A stretch of DNA of 64,000 nt from contig JAACJP010000029.1 of assembly GCA_013368375.1 (NCBI GenBank), forward strand, positions 434,001 through 498,000. The letters are read 5' to 3'. The notes under the pieces are model-generated. The model made no database searches. It was not told the origin of the DNA and worked only from the letters and a program-made list of their open reading frames with translations. Below, in pieces: positions 47,616-60,023 of the stretch. This DNA is from Tricholomella constricta (lineage: Eukaryota > Basidiomycota > Agaricomycetes > Agaricales > Lyophyllaceae). How positions within the stretch are numbered: the first letter of the stretch is position 1; every line of letters begins with the position of its first letter. The translations under genes were made by a program, and so were the position numbers.

Positions 47616-49331
47616 ATGGCGAGCTCGTCAAGCTACCAGGAGGCTCTCCAACAGCTCCAGAACCTCACATCCAAACCGCTCCCTATCGGGGTCCAGTACA
47701 CTGCCATAAAAGCCATGGAAAAGGAGCTCGCAAGGCCCGAAACGACCCAAAGCTTGTTCAGGGAAGTCAAGCAGCTGATTGAAGATATCATCAAGATCGA
47801 CCAAGCTTTTGAACGTGTCAAAACGGAGCTCGGAAGAATCGACGATAGGATTTTCATCGGCAAACCCGCCGAAGATTTTCAGCCGCGCTGGATTGGTATC
47901 CAACAGGTACTTAGCCATCGTCCTAATTAAACTTATGCCTCTTGTGTTGACCATGCGCACTAGCGCTTCGTCGTTCTCATTTGGAGTTCTTACAAGACTG
48001 CGAAGCAGACCGGGGCTTATGTTAGGGGCACGTTCACACGTCAGAATTATTTTTACGCTCTACAGAATCGCTCATGGTATCTGATCAGAATTTGTTGACG
48101 TCATTCTTCCGGGGCTTGAGGAGATACAAAATTACACAGATTACACGGTTGTGGCCGCTGATCTCAAGGAGTTCACTAGTGTGGGTCCATCCCGCCCTCC
48201 AGTCTTTATTCACAGCCTGACTGTTGTATTGTAGAGTACGGGCCCATTTGGAGGAAGATTTGAGGCCCAGAATCAAGCCCGGAAATGCTCTCTAGCTTAC
48301 ACAGACCTTCGCCATGATATCGAAGCATTCAAAGACGGCTTTGACCTGTTTACGCAAGAACAGGGGGTCGAGCCTCACGAAGATATGGTTCATCTGCACG
48401 GAGAGATCGACAGACTTAAGATAGAGATTAAGCGGTCAGTCCGCCCGAGGTTTCTCGTCATTACATCCATTTTCGACACCTCAATTTTGTGTAGCTGCAA
48501 ATTTATGGTGCGTATTGAGGTTTGCGGAAATTTGGGACTAAGTATCTTCTCCAGGTACTTGCCATCGGTACATCGTTGGGCGTCAGTACATCCTTTGCAG
48601 AGGTAGGCTCCATCGCATCGCTGGCTACACTCGGCCTCTTAGGACCAGCAACGACGACCAAAATTTTCGTTCGTCCTCACAACCCTCATGACAATCTAAG
48701 CCTTTGCTCATACCTCCCCAGCTGGCCGGAACTGCGCCCGCCCTTCTTGGCTTCAAAAGCCTCGTAGCGTTTATTTCCAGGATTAGCGGTAAATCAAGTT
48801 CGGCCTCTACATCCCAAATCCCTCATTGTAAGCATCGAATACAGAACACAAGGGAGCTCTTTCAAGGGTCCACGTCGAGATGAACAATCTCATGGCGCGG
48901 GACAGACTTTTGGAGCAGCTTCAGACGACGTTGAAAATCCAAGGAGCAGGTATCAACGATGTCTGCAAACGAATTGATCAGCTCAATGTGATCTATTCCT
49001 ACGTATGTCTGGCACATGATTCCTTTAAAAAATGTGACCTGTCGTTTCTAATTATTCTTTTGACCTACAGGTCCTTCATGACGCTGAACTGATTGCTGCC
49101 GATCTCAAGGCCGTCATCCGTGGTGCTGACAGCAAGGTCAGTGCTCCCGCCTTTCAAAGTTCATCGGTTTCGACCCAGTCTTATTTATACTATGTTTTTA
49201 AGGTATTTCTGGCGCGCTTGAAGCTGATCAGAGGCACTTATGGAGCCCTTGCGTACGCTTTGAAAGAGTACACCATGCGGATTGAGGGGCATTCTTTCAG
49301 ATTCGGTCAAGCAGACTACAAATCATCATAA
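47616..49331 (+). CDS. Predicted helical, membrane-active protein (ClyA/HBL-like architecture?)
   Basis: It starts MASSSSYQEALQQLQNLTS in a first exon ending at 47906. Spliced pieces are almost entirely amphipathic helix (IDQAFERVKTELGRIDDR; DLRHDIEAFKDGFDLFTQ; HLHGEIDRLKIEIKR). They are followed by a central hydrophobic pair (LAIGTSLGVSTSFAEVGS, ASLATLGLLGPATTTK; LAGTAPALLGFKSLVAFIS), then more helix (ARDRLLEQLQTTLKIQGAG; FLARLKLIRGTYGALAYALK), ending GQADYKSS. Long helices around a central hydrophobic hairpin are the layout of ClyA/HBL/xenorhabdolysin-type proteins. Function as a pore former is an inference from layout only. No signal peptide is visible. One intron border near 48020-48090 could not be placed in phase, so the gene may be damaged. 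Confidence 0.55.
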
Positions 49332-50030
49332 CTGATGTTCTTGAAAGTTGATTTGGTAGCTCATTTAACCCATCGTTCCATACTACTGCGCTACAGTTTT
49401 TTCATAGAACGTTTACCGATTTGTCTAGCATACTCCGCCAGTGCACACTCCAGAAAGTAGTTTTCATGCTTTCGATGCGGGCCTTCAGCGACTATGGATG
49501 ACTCCATGATGAGCCTAGATAGCGGGAAAGTGAAACCGTCGTTTTGCATTAGAGGTATGAGGAGAGGGGGAAGAGGATTGTACTGGTATCCCTATCCGCC
49601 AGCGCATTACGACGTACAGAGTGAACAAAGATCTTCATCGATGGGATCAATAGTGGCAGATCGTCCAATGGTTCGAGACCTTTCATTCGAGAGACCGGAT
49701 GCTCCCAATGACGACGATATTTACGACTTGATGACAATGTTGATCAGCAACGGCATGGGCAATAGCGTTTCAACGATTCACATTGAAGGTGCCGTTTCAA
49801 TGACGATCTATGTTACATAGACTATATATGTCAATAGGAAAGGATGATTGGTATGGGCACGGGGGGAGTGATGAGAATGGTTTGAAGAGAATACTAATGA
49901 GTCTAGCTGATTAACCACGATAATATGTAGACTGTCGATAAATAGAAAGATTGTGAGCTAGTTGTTATGTAGGGTGACCCATGAGACACAGAGCGATTAA
50001 GTGCATACCAAGAAAGCGTCAAGCAGGACA
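49332..50030. other. Intergenic region, one small unsupported frame
   Basis: A 108-codon frame (49494-49820, beginning MDDSMMSLDSGKVK) is open on the plus strand, with a mixed Arg/Gly and acidic composition. No motif or splice signal supports it, so I do not call it a gene. Confidence 0.35.
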
Positions 50031-51255
50031 TTAATGCCACTCGCCACGAATGATCTGCTCGGCACTGCAAAATTGCCAGTCTCCCCCTTCCTCTCCCGGA
50101 AACAATGGCGGTCTATTCTTCAAGTCCTCCCAGGTCATTGGTGGTTCCTTGGCGTACTCAAGCAGTTGCAGGTCTGTTCCCCCATACATGTCAGGATCAA
50201 CCTCAGTATCGTCGGATACACCGATCGTGCTTGCGGACGAGCTAGGGGTGAGTCCAGGCACTTCTGGATGAAGGTCAAAGCTGTCCTGCATTGAAGGAGC
50301 TGAGGCAGAGGGATGCGAGGGGGGCGGTGACCTTGGGATAGTGGGCAGTACATGCGCGCTAGGATAGTTGTTTGGCTCTTCCATCGTGCGAACAATTAAA
50401 GGATAGGAAGCAGGGATAGCGATGCGATTGTCGGCCCCTCCTCTAGGCTGCCTGTGGTATAGCTGGATGAGCGTGGTGATCTCCTCCTGCGCTTCGTCCG
50501 CCTTAGCGCTTGCAAGACGCATAACATTGGCCAGATGGGGCTGTGCTTGAAGCATGAGACAGATTGGAGACGCGCGGAAATGGAGTAGTGGACATGGGCG
50601 GTAGTCAGCAGTGTCGAAGAGGAACATTGTTTGATCATAACGTGTTGGGTGGTGGATTATAGCACGAAACCGACTTGGATGGATCGGGATAAAGTCGATT
50701 TCGTCAGAGATCTTCAGGAGAGCATCAGAAGGTTGGTGATCAACGCATTTCCAAGAGCGCTCACATCGGGGATGGTACGTCCTGGATCTGTCTGGCGGTT
50801 CGCAATGAGTGATTCCCGATATGCGAAATCTCTGTTCTCGTGGTTAAGCAACACCTGCCGTTGCGATCTACTCGGGACAAACACATAGTACCCTGCGTCG
50901 TACTGGCGGTGATGGCCGGGACACACTGTACTCAAGAACGTACAATCAGAACTTTCAAAGTAGGGCGGCAGGCTGACACTCACGACAGAGAAGGTTGTCT
51001 TGGTCGTCTTTTCGAAAACCACTTAGCGATGGGGCTATGCTCCGAATGAAGTGCGCCTGTGAGATGCATGAAGTTACGCCGTACAAAAGCGGGGGATGCT
51101 CTACTTGCTTGGCCAATATCACCAACCTTTCGAACCACGATGTGGGCTACGTCGACAGGGTCGTCCCCACAAAGGACGCAGAGTCCACCATCTCTAATCG
51201 TGACGTTTGACCTCCTGGTGTCGGATATGGTGCTGGAGCCGTCAGTTGTTGGCAT
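50031..51255 (-). CDS. HNH-domain protein
   Basis: Four exons (51255-51127, 51056-50984, 50925-50765, 50711-50031) with matched phases give 347 residues. The N-terminus reads RDGGLCVLCGDDPVDVAHIV, which fits the CxxC and Ala-His start of HNH nuclease folds found in many basidiomycete proteins. Next come AHFIRSIAPSLSGFRKDDQDNLLC and YDAGYYVFVPSRSQRQVLL, where the family usually has the Asn/His end of the motif. The last exon is a Ser/Pro-rich tail (PTIPRSPPPSHPSASAPS) ending FCSAEQIIRGEWH. Whether it cuts DNA is not known; the second zinc pair and the final His are unclear. Such proteins are often fungal-specific and multicopy. Confidence 0.72.
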
Positions 51256-53127
51256 CTCGATTTTGAACAGCGTCCGACTAGCGTTTGAGTTCCGTCGAAA
51301 GGGGTGAAGCTTCTTTGCGTTCTCTTGGAGCTACCTTTGATTCGCTGGGCGAGAATGACAGAGCAGAATGAAGTACAAATCACCAAAGATTCGGAACAGG
51401 CCATATTCCATATGTTCCAGTCCCTATCCTTTCTCCTAATTATCATGACTTCATTTTTCCTGTACTATACTATATTTACACCCGTCATTGTCTCGTCCGG
51501 ATCATCTCCCTTTAGTTATTTCAATCATACTCCTTTATTTCTCCTTTAGTTACCTTAGTTATCTACAGTCATTTGCCGGTCCTTGGTACAGTATCGGTCC
51601 TTGATACAAACTCCGATTTCTTTTCCTCCTCTCTTGCAAGTGCCTCGGAGATTTTTCTATATTCATTACCTTCTATATATCAATGTATGTACCCATTCTC
51701 AATGTCATTGCTTGCGTTGAGCAAAACATATATTGTGATCTGTTGAGATTTCGCAGATTTGCAGACTTTGAGACACTGATCCAAGAGACACTTTCCCAGT
51801 TCTTCACATTTTTGGTTGATAGAATCATTCTATATACTCAATCCCATGTCTGCATGGAAGTAAATTCACCCTGTGTGCTTTTCACGGTGCGAGTTGGGCC
51901 ATTCATGGGGGTGCACGACGATCACAGCGCAGAGGTTGGTCACATCACACTTTCCAAATTGGGCAGTCCTGAGATTCGAGATAACTGTTCGACGTCCTGA
52001 GCCATTTTCACGGCGCAATGCGCAAGACGCATTCTCAATTACAAAGATGGGGACACTTCAGCAACACAGAGCCGCCTCCAGGGAGGATTCTGAGCAGAGC
52101 AGCGAGGACGATGAAGCTGATCTAATCATGATACTCGACCCGTTTTGGTCATCACGTTACTGTACTAATACGACCAAGTCTTCACTGGATGTGACGTGTG
52201 ACACGCTGCACAATCTCTTCACCTCTTCAAGGCCACTCGCTTGGTGTGACCAAAGCAAAGTCTCTTCATGAGGAGTGAGGATGTAGTTAATGTTTCACTG
52301 TTGCATAAATGCCGTGGCTACATTGCAATTGGTGGAGTGTATATTGTATCAGTATAGCTCATGTGGAATGCGCCTGCGGCGGAAAAAAAAATTAGTATGG
52401 GGGCGCAATTGGTCACACTCTTCAGAAGCATTTGTGATGCGTGACAAGCCCAAAAACTCTTCAATTCAGAGGTACCCGTGACAAGTGACTGAAGACTTGG
52501 TCGTATTAGTACAGTATGATGTGACCGGTGTACCAAGGTCAGAATTTTTGTTGATAACAGATTTTTCGACAGATTTACTCCATCGCCGGCTTGCTCTCCT
52601 GATATTGATATTCAAAGTTGCTACAATACATGTGTTGACCCTAGTTGATGATCCTATATCATCCTTTTCAATATTCACCATGAAAATCAATTTTCCGACG
52701 ACCATCTATATTTGGGTGTACCAAGGACCGGCAAATGACTGTAATACCTTGTATTTTCGTACTTTTCCCTTGTCGAATCAACAAGTATTCTTCCCCTTCA
52801 AATCCTCATCCCTCGTAAATCTCGTCTTAAGCACTTCGCTTACCTCGTACCTTGTATTTGGTCAAGTTGTGGACTTGACCATTACAGTTTGACTTGACCT
52901 AAAAACCTCTCACATAATTTCTAGTCAACTATCCGTACCCCCCCATGCTTCTGAAATCTTTTCTGGACAATCCAATGTCACACGAAGGCATCCCCATCAC
53001 TACACTCACAGACTTTCCTCTGGCTCCTGCCAAACCTGAAGACAAACACCTTACATTATTTTGCGCCATTGCCAGCCTCAGCACCAGTACTAGCGAATTC
53101 ATTGCATCTCAGTCATAGGGATGCCAA
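51256..53127. other. Repeat-rich intergenic region with a MITE-like element
   Basis: No gene is supported. One MITE-like element lies at 52147-52526. The sequence around 51440-51560 is pyrimidine-rich. A 135-codon frame at 52485-52892 lacks any motif. Confidence 0.4.
52147..52526. mobile_element. MITE-like element, 37-38 base imperfect inverted ends
   Basis: The left end 52147-52184 (GGTCATCACGTTACTGTACT...CTTCA) and the right end 52490-52526 (TGAAGACTTGGTCG...TGATGTGACC) are inverted repeats. The inner 27 bases match exactly and the outer part with a small gap. About 300 non-coding bases lie between. No target duplication is obvious, so the outer borders may be eroded. Confidence 0.65.
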
Positions 53128-53290
53128 AGTTCGGTTCAGGACCTCGGTTCGAACCTTGAACCCCCGAACTGAACCTTAGGTTCCAGGTTCAGTCCGGTTC
53201 AGGTTCTCACTCCTGTGTGTAGGTTCGGTTCGGGGTTCTGTAGCTCTAGCATTCGCGTGCGAACTCAGTTCGAACCCGTTCGAACCGAGA
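53128..53290. repeat. GGTTCGAACC-type palindrome-word field
   Basis: Words such as GGTTCAGG, GGTTCGAACC, GAACTGAACC and GTTCGAACCCGTTCGAACC recur about every ten bases, in both orientations. No open gene covers it. It ends about 255 bases before the end of the DIRS recombinase. Confidence 0.75.
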
Positions 53291-53803
53291 ACTGATGAAA
53301 ATGATATTCAAATCCATGTGTGAGCGAAAGAGTCGTGTGTGTCAAATCTTTGCAAACTTTGTTTGTCGTGAGAACAAAAGATCCTTTGCAAAAATTGCTC
53401 TCGTGCCTCTGCAGTCTGATGAGGACAACGAGTAGCGTTAACCGGAAACCGCCAAAGCAGTCCCCGTTTATATTCAAGTGACGAGCGATGTGCTAAATGA
53501 TGCTGTAGATGTTGTGTGTGGGGGAGGTGGTGGTGCAAAAGATGTTAGCGAGGAGTAGGCATGGCATTGGAGGGTGACATGAGGTGAGCCCGAATCGTCG
53601 CCAATTGCTGTTTGGCTTGCACTGATGGATTTTCTCTGATGTAGATTTTCCATGCAGCTGATGACCACCGTCCGATTGCTTGGATTATGTCTTCGGAAAG
53701 ACCTAGGCTTGCAAAGAATGTCGCTCCTCCTGCTAGGGGTGAGTGACCGCCGTATTCATGACCTAGTAGTGCGAAGAAATGGCAATTGAACCATGCCCGT
53801 CTT

Positions 53804-54085
53804 TGTTGGGACTCGTTCCTCCCAAGTTCCTCCTCCCTTTATCTCATCACTTATGTACTCCTGAACACGTGATCGTTCATATACATTCGCGTCGTCGGGT
53901 CGCCATCCTCAGTTGTTCTTGCCTTCACTGAGCACTGAGGATGTACGTATCTCCGTTACCTTTTACTGCTTTACTTATCATTCAATATCCTCTAGTCTGT
54001 ATTCTAGGCATATTGAATGATTACAGTTGTTCTTGCCTTCACCGAGCACTGAGGATTCTGTATTCTAGACCAGATCAGGCCATCA
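53804..54085 (+). repeat. 5' LTR of copia element
   Basis: 282 bases, TG to CA. It differs from the 3' LTR by two 11-base insertions (near 53821 and 53890) and about half a dozen substitutions, several at CpG sites. It contains a 32-base direct repeat AGTTGTTCTTGCCTTCACYG... at 53911-53942 and 54025-54056. Confidence 0.95.
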
Positions 54086-54101
54086 GGTTATGGGCCCCGC
54101 C
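54086..54101 (+). other. Primer-binding site, half-tRNA-iMet type
   Basis: GGTTATGGGCCCCGCC directly follows the LTR. It matches the copia-type primer site that pairs with the anticodon region of a cleaved initiator-Met tRNA, not with a tRNA 3' end. The match is from memory. Confidence 0.55.
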
Positions 54102-54163
54102 TAGATCAAAATCTCGAGATTACGTTCCTAGTTCTCAAGGGTCCAACTTCGGATGAACTCTTT

Positions 54164-57100
54164 GTGTCGAATCGGATTCATTGTTTGATTCTAGCCGCTC
54201 TCCCCGATCACACCATCCGCGCCTTGTCCTCATCTCGCATGGCGGACCCTTTCGCTCTGACGGGCTCAGCGCCGCCGCTGTCTAGAGGTCAATCAACGTC
54301 ATCTCATCGTTCTGTTCAGCCTCCCAGTCATGTCCAGTCCACTCCGGCTCACCTCCCTGGCACTCGTAACTCTTCAAGGTTGTCCACGTCATCAGTCCCG
54401 AACCATTTAGCCCTACAAACTCCTCCTCCCGTTGTTTCTTCTTTCCCAGCGGGGGGTATCACATGGTCACATACTTTACACCGCATACATCCAGATGAGT
54501 CTCGTTCTCGTGCCCCTTCTCCTTCACATAAAGCATACAGTGCCATTGCCGATCCTTCCCCCTCTCATATTGGACTTAATACCTCTTACCATACTCCTCC
54601 CACCCCATCCCCAGTTCCACACGACATTTCACCTGCATATATTCAGGCTTCTCCTCGTCCTTTGACTTCTCTTGTCCACTCTCGCCCTCCTACCTCGTCT
54701 CCTCTTTCTTCCCGTCCTCCATCTTCTCGTTCTCTTCCACACTCTGGTATTGTTCCTGTCAATTCTCCTCCTGTTCGTTCTATTCCTCCTTCTTCGATTC
54801 CTTCACATCTCTCTCCTGTTTCTCCTTCCCCGTTCCGTCCCCCTCCTTCTCGTCTGGCGCATCTGCTTATTCGTTCTCCCTTACACATTCGTCTCAATAC
54901 TCCTCTTGCCCCGCAACCTCGTTACCCTGTTTCTGTCTCCCAATTGACTCCTCGATCTTCTCCTCCGGTGGCTACTCGTACTCCCCTGTTCTATCCTTCT
55001 CCCATTTCTACTTCTCGCTCTTTCCATCCCTCACGCTCTAATTCCTGCCCCACCTCTACTGCCCTTTCTTTACATCCTGTTCCTTCTCATCAACCGTCTC
55101 CTGCCCGCACGTTTGTTGAACCCTCCCCAGTTCTTCCTACCTACACTTTTACTGAAACGAAACTTCCTGTTACTTCGCATATTTCTCTACTTACTCGGGC
55201 TGATGACTGGCTGGACTGGTACTCAGGCGTACAGAGTACTATTGAACATACTGGACTTTGGGCGTTTGTCGCTCCCGACCCTCTTCCTGGCACTTTCTCG
55301 GATCCCTCGTCCATTCCGACCTTTCCTCCGTTTATCGACTTTGCGCTCCACGGTGTTGACTTTCCTGAATTCGAGGCATATCAGACCTGGTGGCGGCTGG
55401 ACAATGTTGTTTCCTTCATTATCACCAGTCGTCTTGGTGGTATTCCCCGTCGCCTCCTTCCTCTCGAGAAACGCGATGCCTACGGTCATCGCACTTTGTC
55501 CTCTCGTGGTCCCCTCCTTATCCTCCAGGAGAAGTATGGGGTTGGGAACACCTCCGCTGCTGAACTCCTGAAGATGAATACCCTCTTACGCAAAGCGCAC
55601 TCGGTTAGCGGTATTGTCGCTTACGTTACGTCCTGGCAACAGGCGGTCATGCAGCTCCAGTCTACGCGTTGGCCTTTTTCCTATTATGAACAAGTCCAAA
55701 AATTCGTCGACGGTCTCCCCCACATTTCCGCCCTTGACCACCTTCGTACCTTGGTTCGTTTGGACATCGAGCGTTCTGATGACGAATGCCAACTCACTTT
55801 CGATTACCCATCCAACAAAGCTCTCAAGATCGAAATGGATCTCCGTTGCCTTGCTCTTACTCATCCTCCTCCGCATCGGGTGAATCCCACTGCAACGCTT
55901 GCCACTGCCTCTGTACCTCCGGATTCTTCCTCGACTCCGTTAGCGTCTTCTCCCCCTGCAACTGACCGACCGATCTGTGATAACTGCAGTTCGCTTGGTC
56001 ATCTCCGGCCGCAATGTTGAAGACCCGGTGGTGGTGATGAAGGAGGAAAGACGTGTTTCCTTGCGCAGAAAGCTGCCACTCGTCCTACTGCCCTCGTTAC
56101 GACCTCTGCTCCAGAGCCCTCCTTATCGCCTGTTGTAGAGTCTCCCACCAAAACCCCAATTGATTTGATTGATTTGTACACCGAGTGTCCCTCTGAAGCT
56201 CCTCCTGACGGCCCAGCGCCTCTTCCTCCATATACCGACTTCGTTTACGCGACGGATTCGGTGGCGCTGCTCTCTCTTTCTTCTCGCTTCAACGCTCTCC
56301 TTGACTCCGGATGTACTATCCATATCATTCATGACCGGGATCTTTTCTGGACTTACGATCCTACTCAGGCGGTGTCTGTCGGCACCGCTAACTGTGGCCT
56401 CCTTCCGACGTTGGCCAAGGGCAAAGTTCGATTCCGGACCCTCTTGGATGGCAGAGAAGTTGTCTACCGCCTTCGTGAATGTCTCCACGCCCCCGACGCT
56501 CCAATCAATTTACTCTCGGTCGGTAGTATGACTGAATTGGGCGCTCGTCTTACCTTTGATCGCTCTTCGACCACCGTTCACCTTCCGTCTTCACCGTCGC
56601 GTCCTTTGGGGCATGTCCTCAATGCCACTGTCATTCGTCGGCTATCCTTCCTGTCCTGCGATTTTATCCGTCCGGATTCCTCTTTACCTCTCGTTGATCT
56701 GGACGATGTGGTCGTTCTTCCGGCTATCGCCCTCCAGGACTCGGACCTGCGTTTTCCGCGTGTTCTTGCTTCGCCAAATCTTTGGCATCGTCGCTTTGGA
56801 CACCTTGGCTCAGACGCTACTCGGGCTACCCTTACCAAACCCTTTGCGACTGGCATTGAGTACTCCGGCGCTTTCTCAGAATCGCACTGCATCCCCTGTT
56901 TGATTGGAAAGCAACCTCAACGACCTGACGATCACCTTGCTCATCGTGCTTCGGATGTCTGCGAACTCCTCCACATGGATACGTGTGGACCCTTCCCTGT
57001 TCAGACTCCACAGGGACACACCCTCTTCCATTCTATCCTTGATGATTTTTCGAACTTTGGCAGTACCCGTCTTTTAACTCACAAGGATGCCACCACCTCT

Positions 57101-59755
57101 CATTATAAAGACACGGAAGCCGCATGGGAACTGAAATCCGGAAACCGCGTTCGTATTGTCCGCTCTGATGGTGCTGGCGAGTTTGTGGGTGGTGCTCTGA
57201 AGACCCATTTTCTGTCTCGTGGTATCGAACATCAAGTCACTGCTGCTTATGCCCACTCCCAGAATGGTAAAGCGGAACGATATATTCGTACCCTTCAGGA
57301 TTCTGCGCAAACCCTCCTTGCGGACTCCTGACTCCCTCCCTCTTTTTTCGGCGATGCTGTTCTGACTGTGCAATACCTTCGTAATCGCCTCCCAACGTCT
57401 ACCCTCGCCGCGCCTCTCACTCCCTTCGAGGTCATGGAAAAGAAGAAACTGGATCTCGCACATCTTCGGGTCTGGGGTTGCCAGTGCTTCGTCGCCATCC
57501 CCCCTGAACTCCGTACCAAAGGTGGTCCTCGTCGATTTGAGGCTATTTTCGTCGGATACGAAGATCATCATGTCGGATGGCGTGTTCGGGATCTTAACGG
57601 AAAATATTCCTTTTCACGCGATGTCATCTTCAACGAAAACGTTCGTGGTGCCCTTCGTCCTCATGATATTGTCGTCTCTCCTCCCTCTCCATCTCCATCA
57701 AGTCCTTCCCTCTCAACTCTCACTCCTTTGCCATCACCCTCTGTCCCATCGTGTCCCCGTTGACAAATCTCCGCAACTGATCGTGGTCGTGATTATGCTG
57801 ATTCTCTTCGTCAACATGATGAACGCCTTACTCGCCTCTTTTCGACTCGTACTTCTCGTCACTCGGACAATCATGCTTTTTCTGGGGTTGCGTCTACCTT
57901 CCACTTGTCTGATGCTATCCAGGACTTCATCGCTTTGCTCTCAGCTGACACTTTTACCTCTCTTCCCTCGGATCTCCTTTCCCTTGAACGTTCTGCTATC
58001 GCCGACTTCAAAGCATATTCCGCTTACCCCGAAGCTCTTAACTGGAAAAAGCCTCAACCATTTAATCCTGATATCCTTCCTGCAAGTTATGCCGAGGCCA
58101 TCTCACGTCCAGACGCTTTGGTTTGGCTTGCGGCTATGAAGCGCAAGTACGCTAGTCTCATGGAACTCGGGGTCTTCAAATTGTGTACCCTTCCTCCTGG
58201 TCGCAAAGCGATTGGACTTCGGTGGGTCTACGATTTCAAGCACAACCCTGATGGTTCTATTATCCGTGGCCTTGAGAAAGCTTGCCTGGTCACTCGTGGA
58301 TTTGCACAACGTCCTGAAGATTATGGTGATACTTACTCCCTGGTCGCCAAACTTACGAGTATTCATATCGTTTTCGCTTTTGCCGCTAAAAATGGTCTTC
58401 ACCTGTTTACCTTTGACGTCAAAACCACATTCCTCAACGCTCTCCTCTCTCATCTCCTTTATTGCAAGCAAATTCCAGGCTTTCCTGAAGCCGACGCGTC
58501 CTTGGTTTATCTCTGCATCCGTGCCATCTATGGTCTGAAACAATCATCGCATGAATGGTACGCTCTTCTTCGTCGCGTCCTCGAATCTATCGGTCTTGCT
58601 CGCTGTTAAGTCGACCATGCTGTGTTCTACGCACGTTTCCTGGAACCCCCTCACCCTTCCATTCCGATGCCGTCTGATAACCAACCCCTCCTGATCATCA
58701 TTCCCGTCCACGTCGATGATGGTCTCGTCACCACGAACTCGGAACCGCTCTATAATTGGGTTCTCGCCAAAATGAACAAGTCCTTCAAAGTCGTTGATCT
58801 CGGTGCGGCTTCATTATATCTGGGTATTCGTGTTACTCGCGATCTTCCTACTCGGAAACTTTGGCTATCTCAACGGTCATTCGTTGTCGATCTCCTCGCT
58901 CAGTATAACCTCAGCTCCACTCATCCCGCCTCTCTTCCTCTTCCCAAGAAACTTTCAACTCTCCCTGATGCACTGCTGAACGCTTTGCCTGAGGTACCGG
59001 ATAGCGAAATTACCGTTCACTATCAGCGACTTGTCGGTTCTATCCTCTACCTTGCTTTGTGCACTTGTCCTGATCTCGCTTATACTGCAATGGCTTTGGG
59101 TCAATTCAACGCCTCCCCTTCTCGTTCGCATCTACTTGCTGCAAAGGGTGTCCTGCGATACCTTATCGGTACTCTCGATTGGTCTTTGGAATACAATTTC
59201 TCTCAGACCCCCGTCGGCCCCCCGCTTCGTCTTCTTATTCCTAGCGACTGCGGAATGATGGACGCTGATTGGGCATCGGACGAGTCTGATCGACGCAGCG
59301 TTTCGGGTTACGTCTTCTTCCTATACTCTAGTCTCGTATCCTGGAGCGCTGTCCGACAACGCACTATTGCCTTATCATCTACCGAAGCGGAGTACATGTC
59401 GATTTCCCATGCCATGAAGGAAGCAATCTGGATGCGTCAATTTCTACGCTCTCTCGGCCTTCCTGCCCCACACCCATTTCCTCTACTCTGTGATAATCAA
59501 AGCGCCATCGAAATCGCAAACTCGGACTCCACCTCTTCGTGTTCTAAACATATCGACATTCACTACCATTTCATACGCGAACATATTCGTTCTGGATCCT
59601 TCGCTACTTCCTGGATCTCGACTTCGGAGATGATGGCTGAATCCTCACCAAGTCTTTACCGCTTCCACTACACCTTCGACACTGCAGCTCACTGGGTCTT
59701 GTTCCTCTTTCTTCCTGATTTTCCTATCTCTTTATCTCTCGTACTTCTGCTCTGA
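54164..59755 (+). pseudogene. Copia Gag-Pol polyprotein, four in-frame stops
   Basis: All parts lie in one frame; stops are at 56018 (TGA), 57329 (TGA), 57761 (TGA) and 58607 (TAA). Gag is Ser/Pro-rich, then has a copia-type core (LLTRADDWLDWYSG) and the zinc knuckle CDNCSSLGHLRPQC just before the first stop. Protease LLDSGCTIHII, the GAG-pre-integrase block LWHRRFGHLG with HCIPCLIGK, integrase MDTCGPF, DDF and SDGAGEFVGG follow. RT reads KAIGLRWVYDFKHNPDGS, TFDVKTTFLNALL and HVDDGLVTTN (usual YVDD changed to HVDD). RNase H reads DADWASDESDRRSVSGYVF and LSSTEAEYMSIS, then CSKHIDIHYHFIREHI. The usual start may be the ATG at 54239. It cannot make a full polyprotein without readthrough. Confidence 0.93.
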
Positions 59756-59763
59756 TGGGGTTG

Positions 59764-60023
59764 TGTTGGGACTCGTTCCTCCTCCCTTTATCTCATCACT
59801 TACGTACTCCTGAACATGTGATCGTTCATATACATTCGTGCCATCCTCAGTTGTTCTTGCCTTCACCAAGCACTGAGGATGTACGTATCTCCGTTACCTT
59901 TTACTGCTTTACTTATCATTCAATATCCTCTAGTCTGTATTCTAGGTATATTGAATGATTACAGTTGTTCTTGCCTTCACCGAGCACTGAGGATTCTGTA
60001 TTCTAGACCGGATCAGGCCATCA
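59764..60023 (+). repeat. 3' LTR of copia element
   Basis: 260 bases, TG to CA, nearly identical to the 5' LTR apart from two missing 11-base segments and a few substitutions. It has the same internal direct repeat. Confidence 0.95.

Larger units (their letters stand above)
53804..60023 (+). mobile_element. Ty1/copia retrotransposon, complete, non-autonomous by stops
   Basis: Two LTRs (53804-54085 and 59764-60023) start TGTTGGGACTCG and end CAGGCCATCA. The 5-bp target duplication GTCTT flanks the element (53799-53803 and 60024-60028). A GGTTATGGGCCC primer-binding site follows the first LTR, and a GATGGGG purine tract precedes the second. One polyprotein frame with the copia domain order (gag, protease, integrase, RT, RNase H) spans it with four stops and no frameshift. 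It is inserted in the DIRS recombinase. Confidence 0.97.

Noticed and set aside
49494..49820. A 108-codon plus-strand frame after the helical protein gene
   Set aside because: No recognisable domain and no sign of being an exon of a neighbour.
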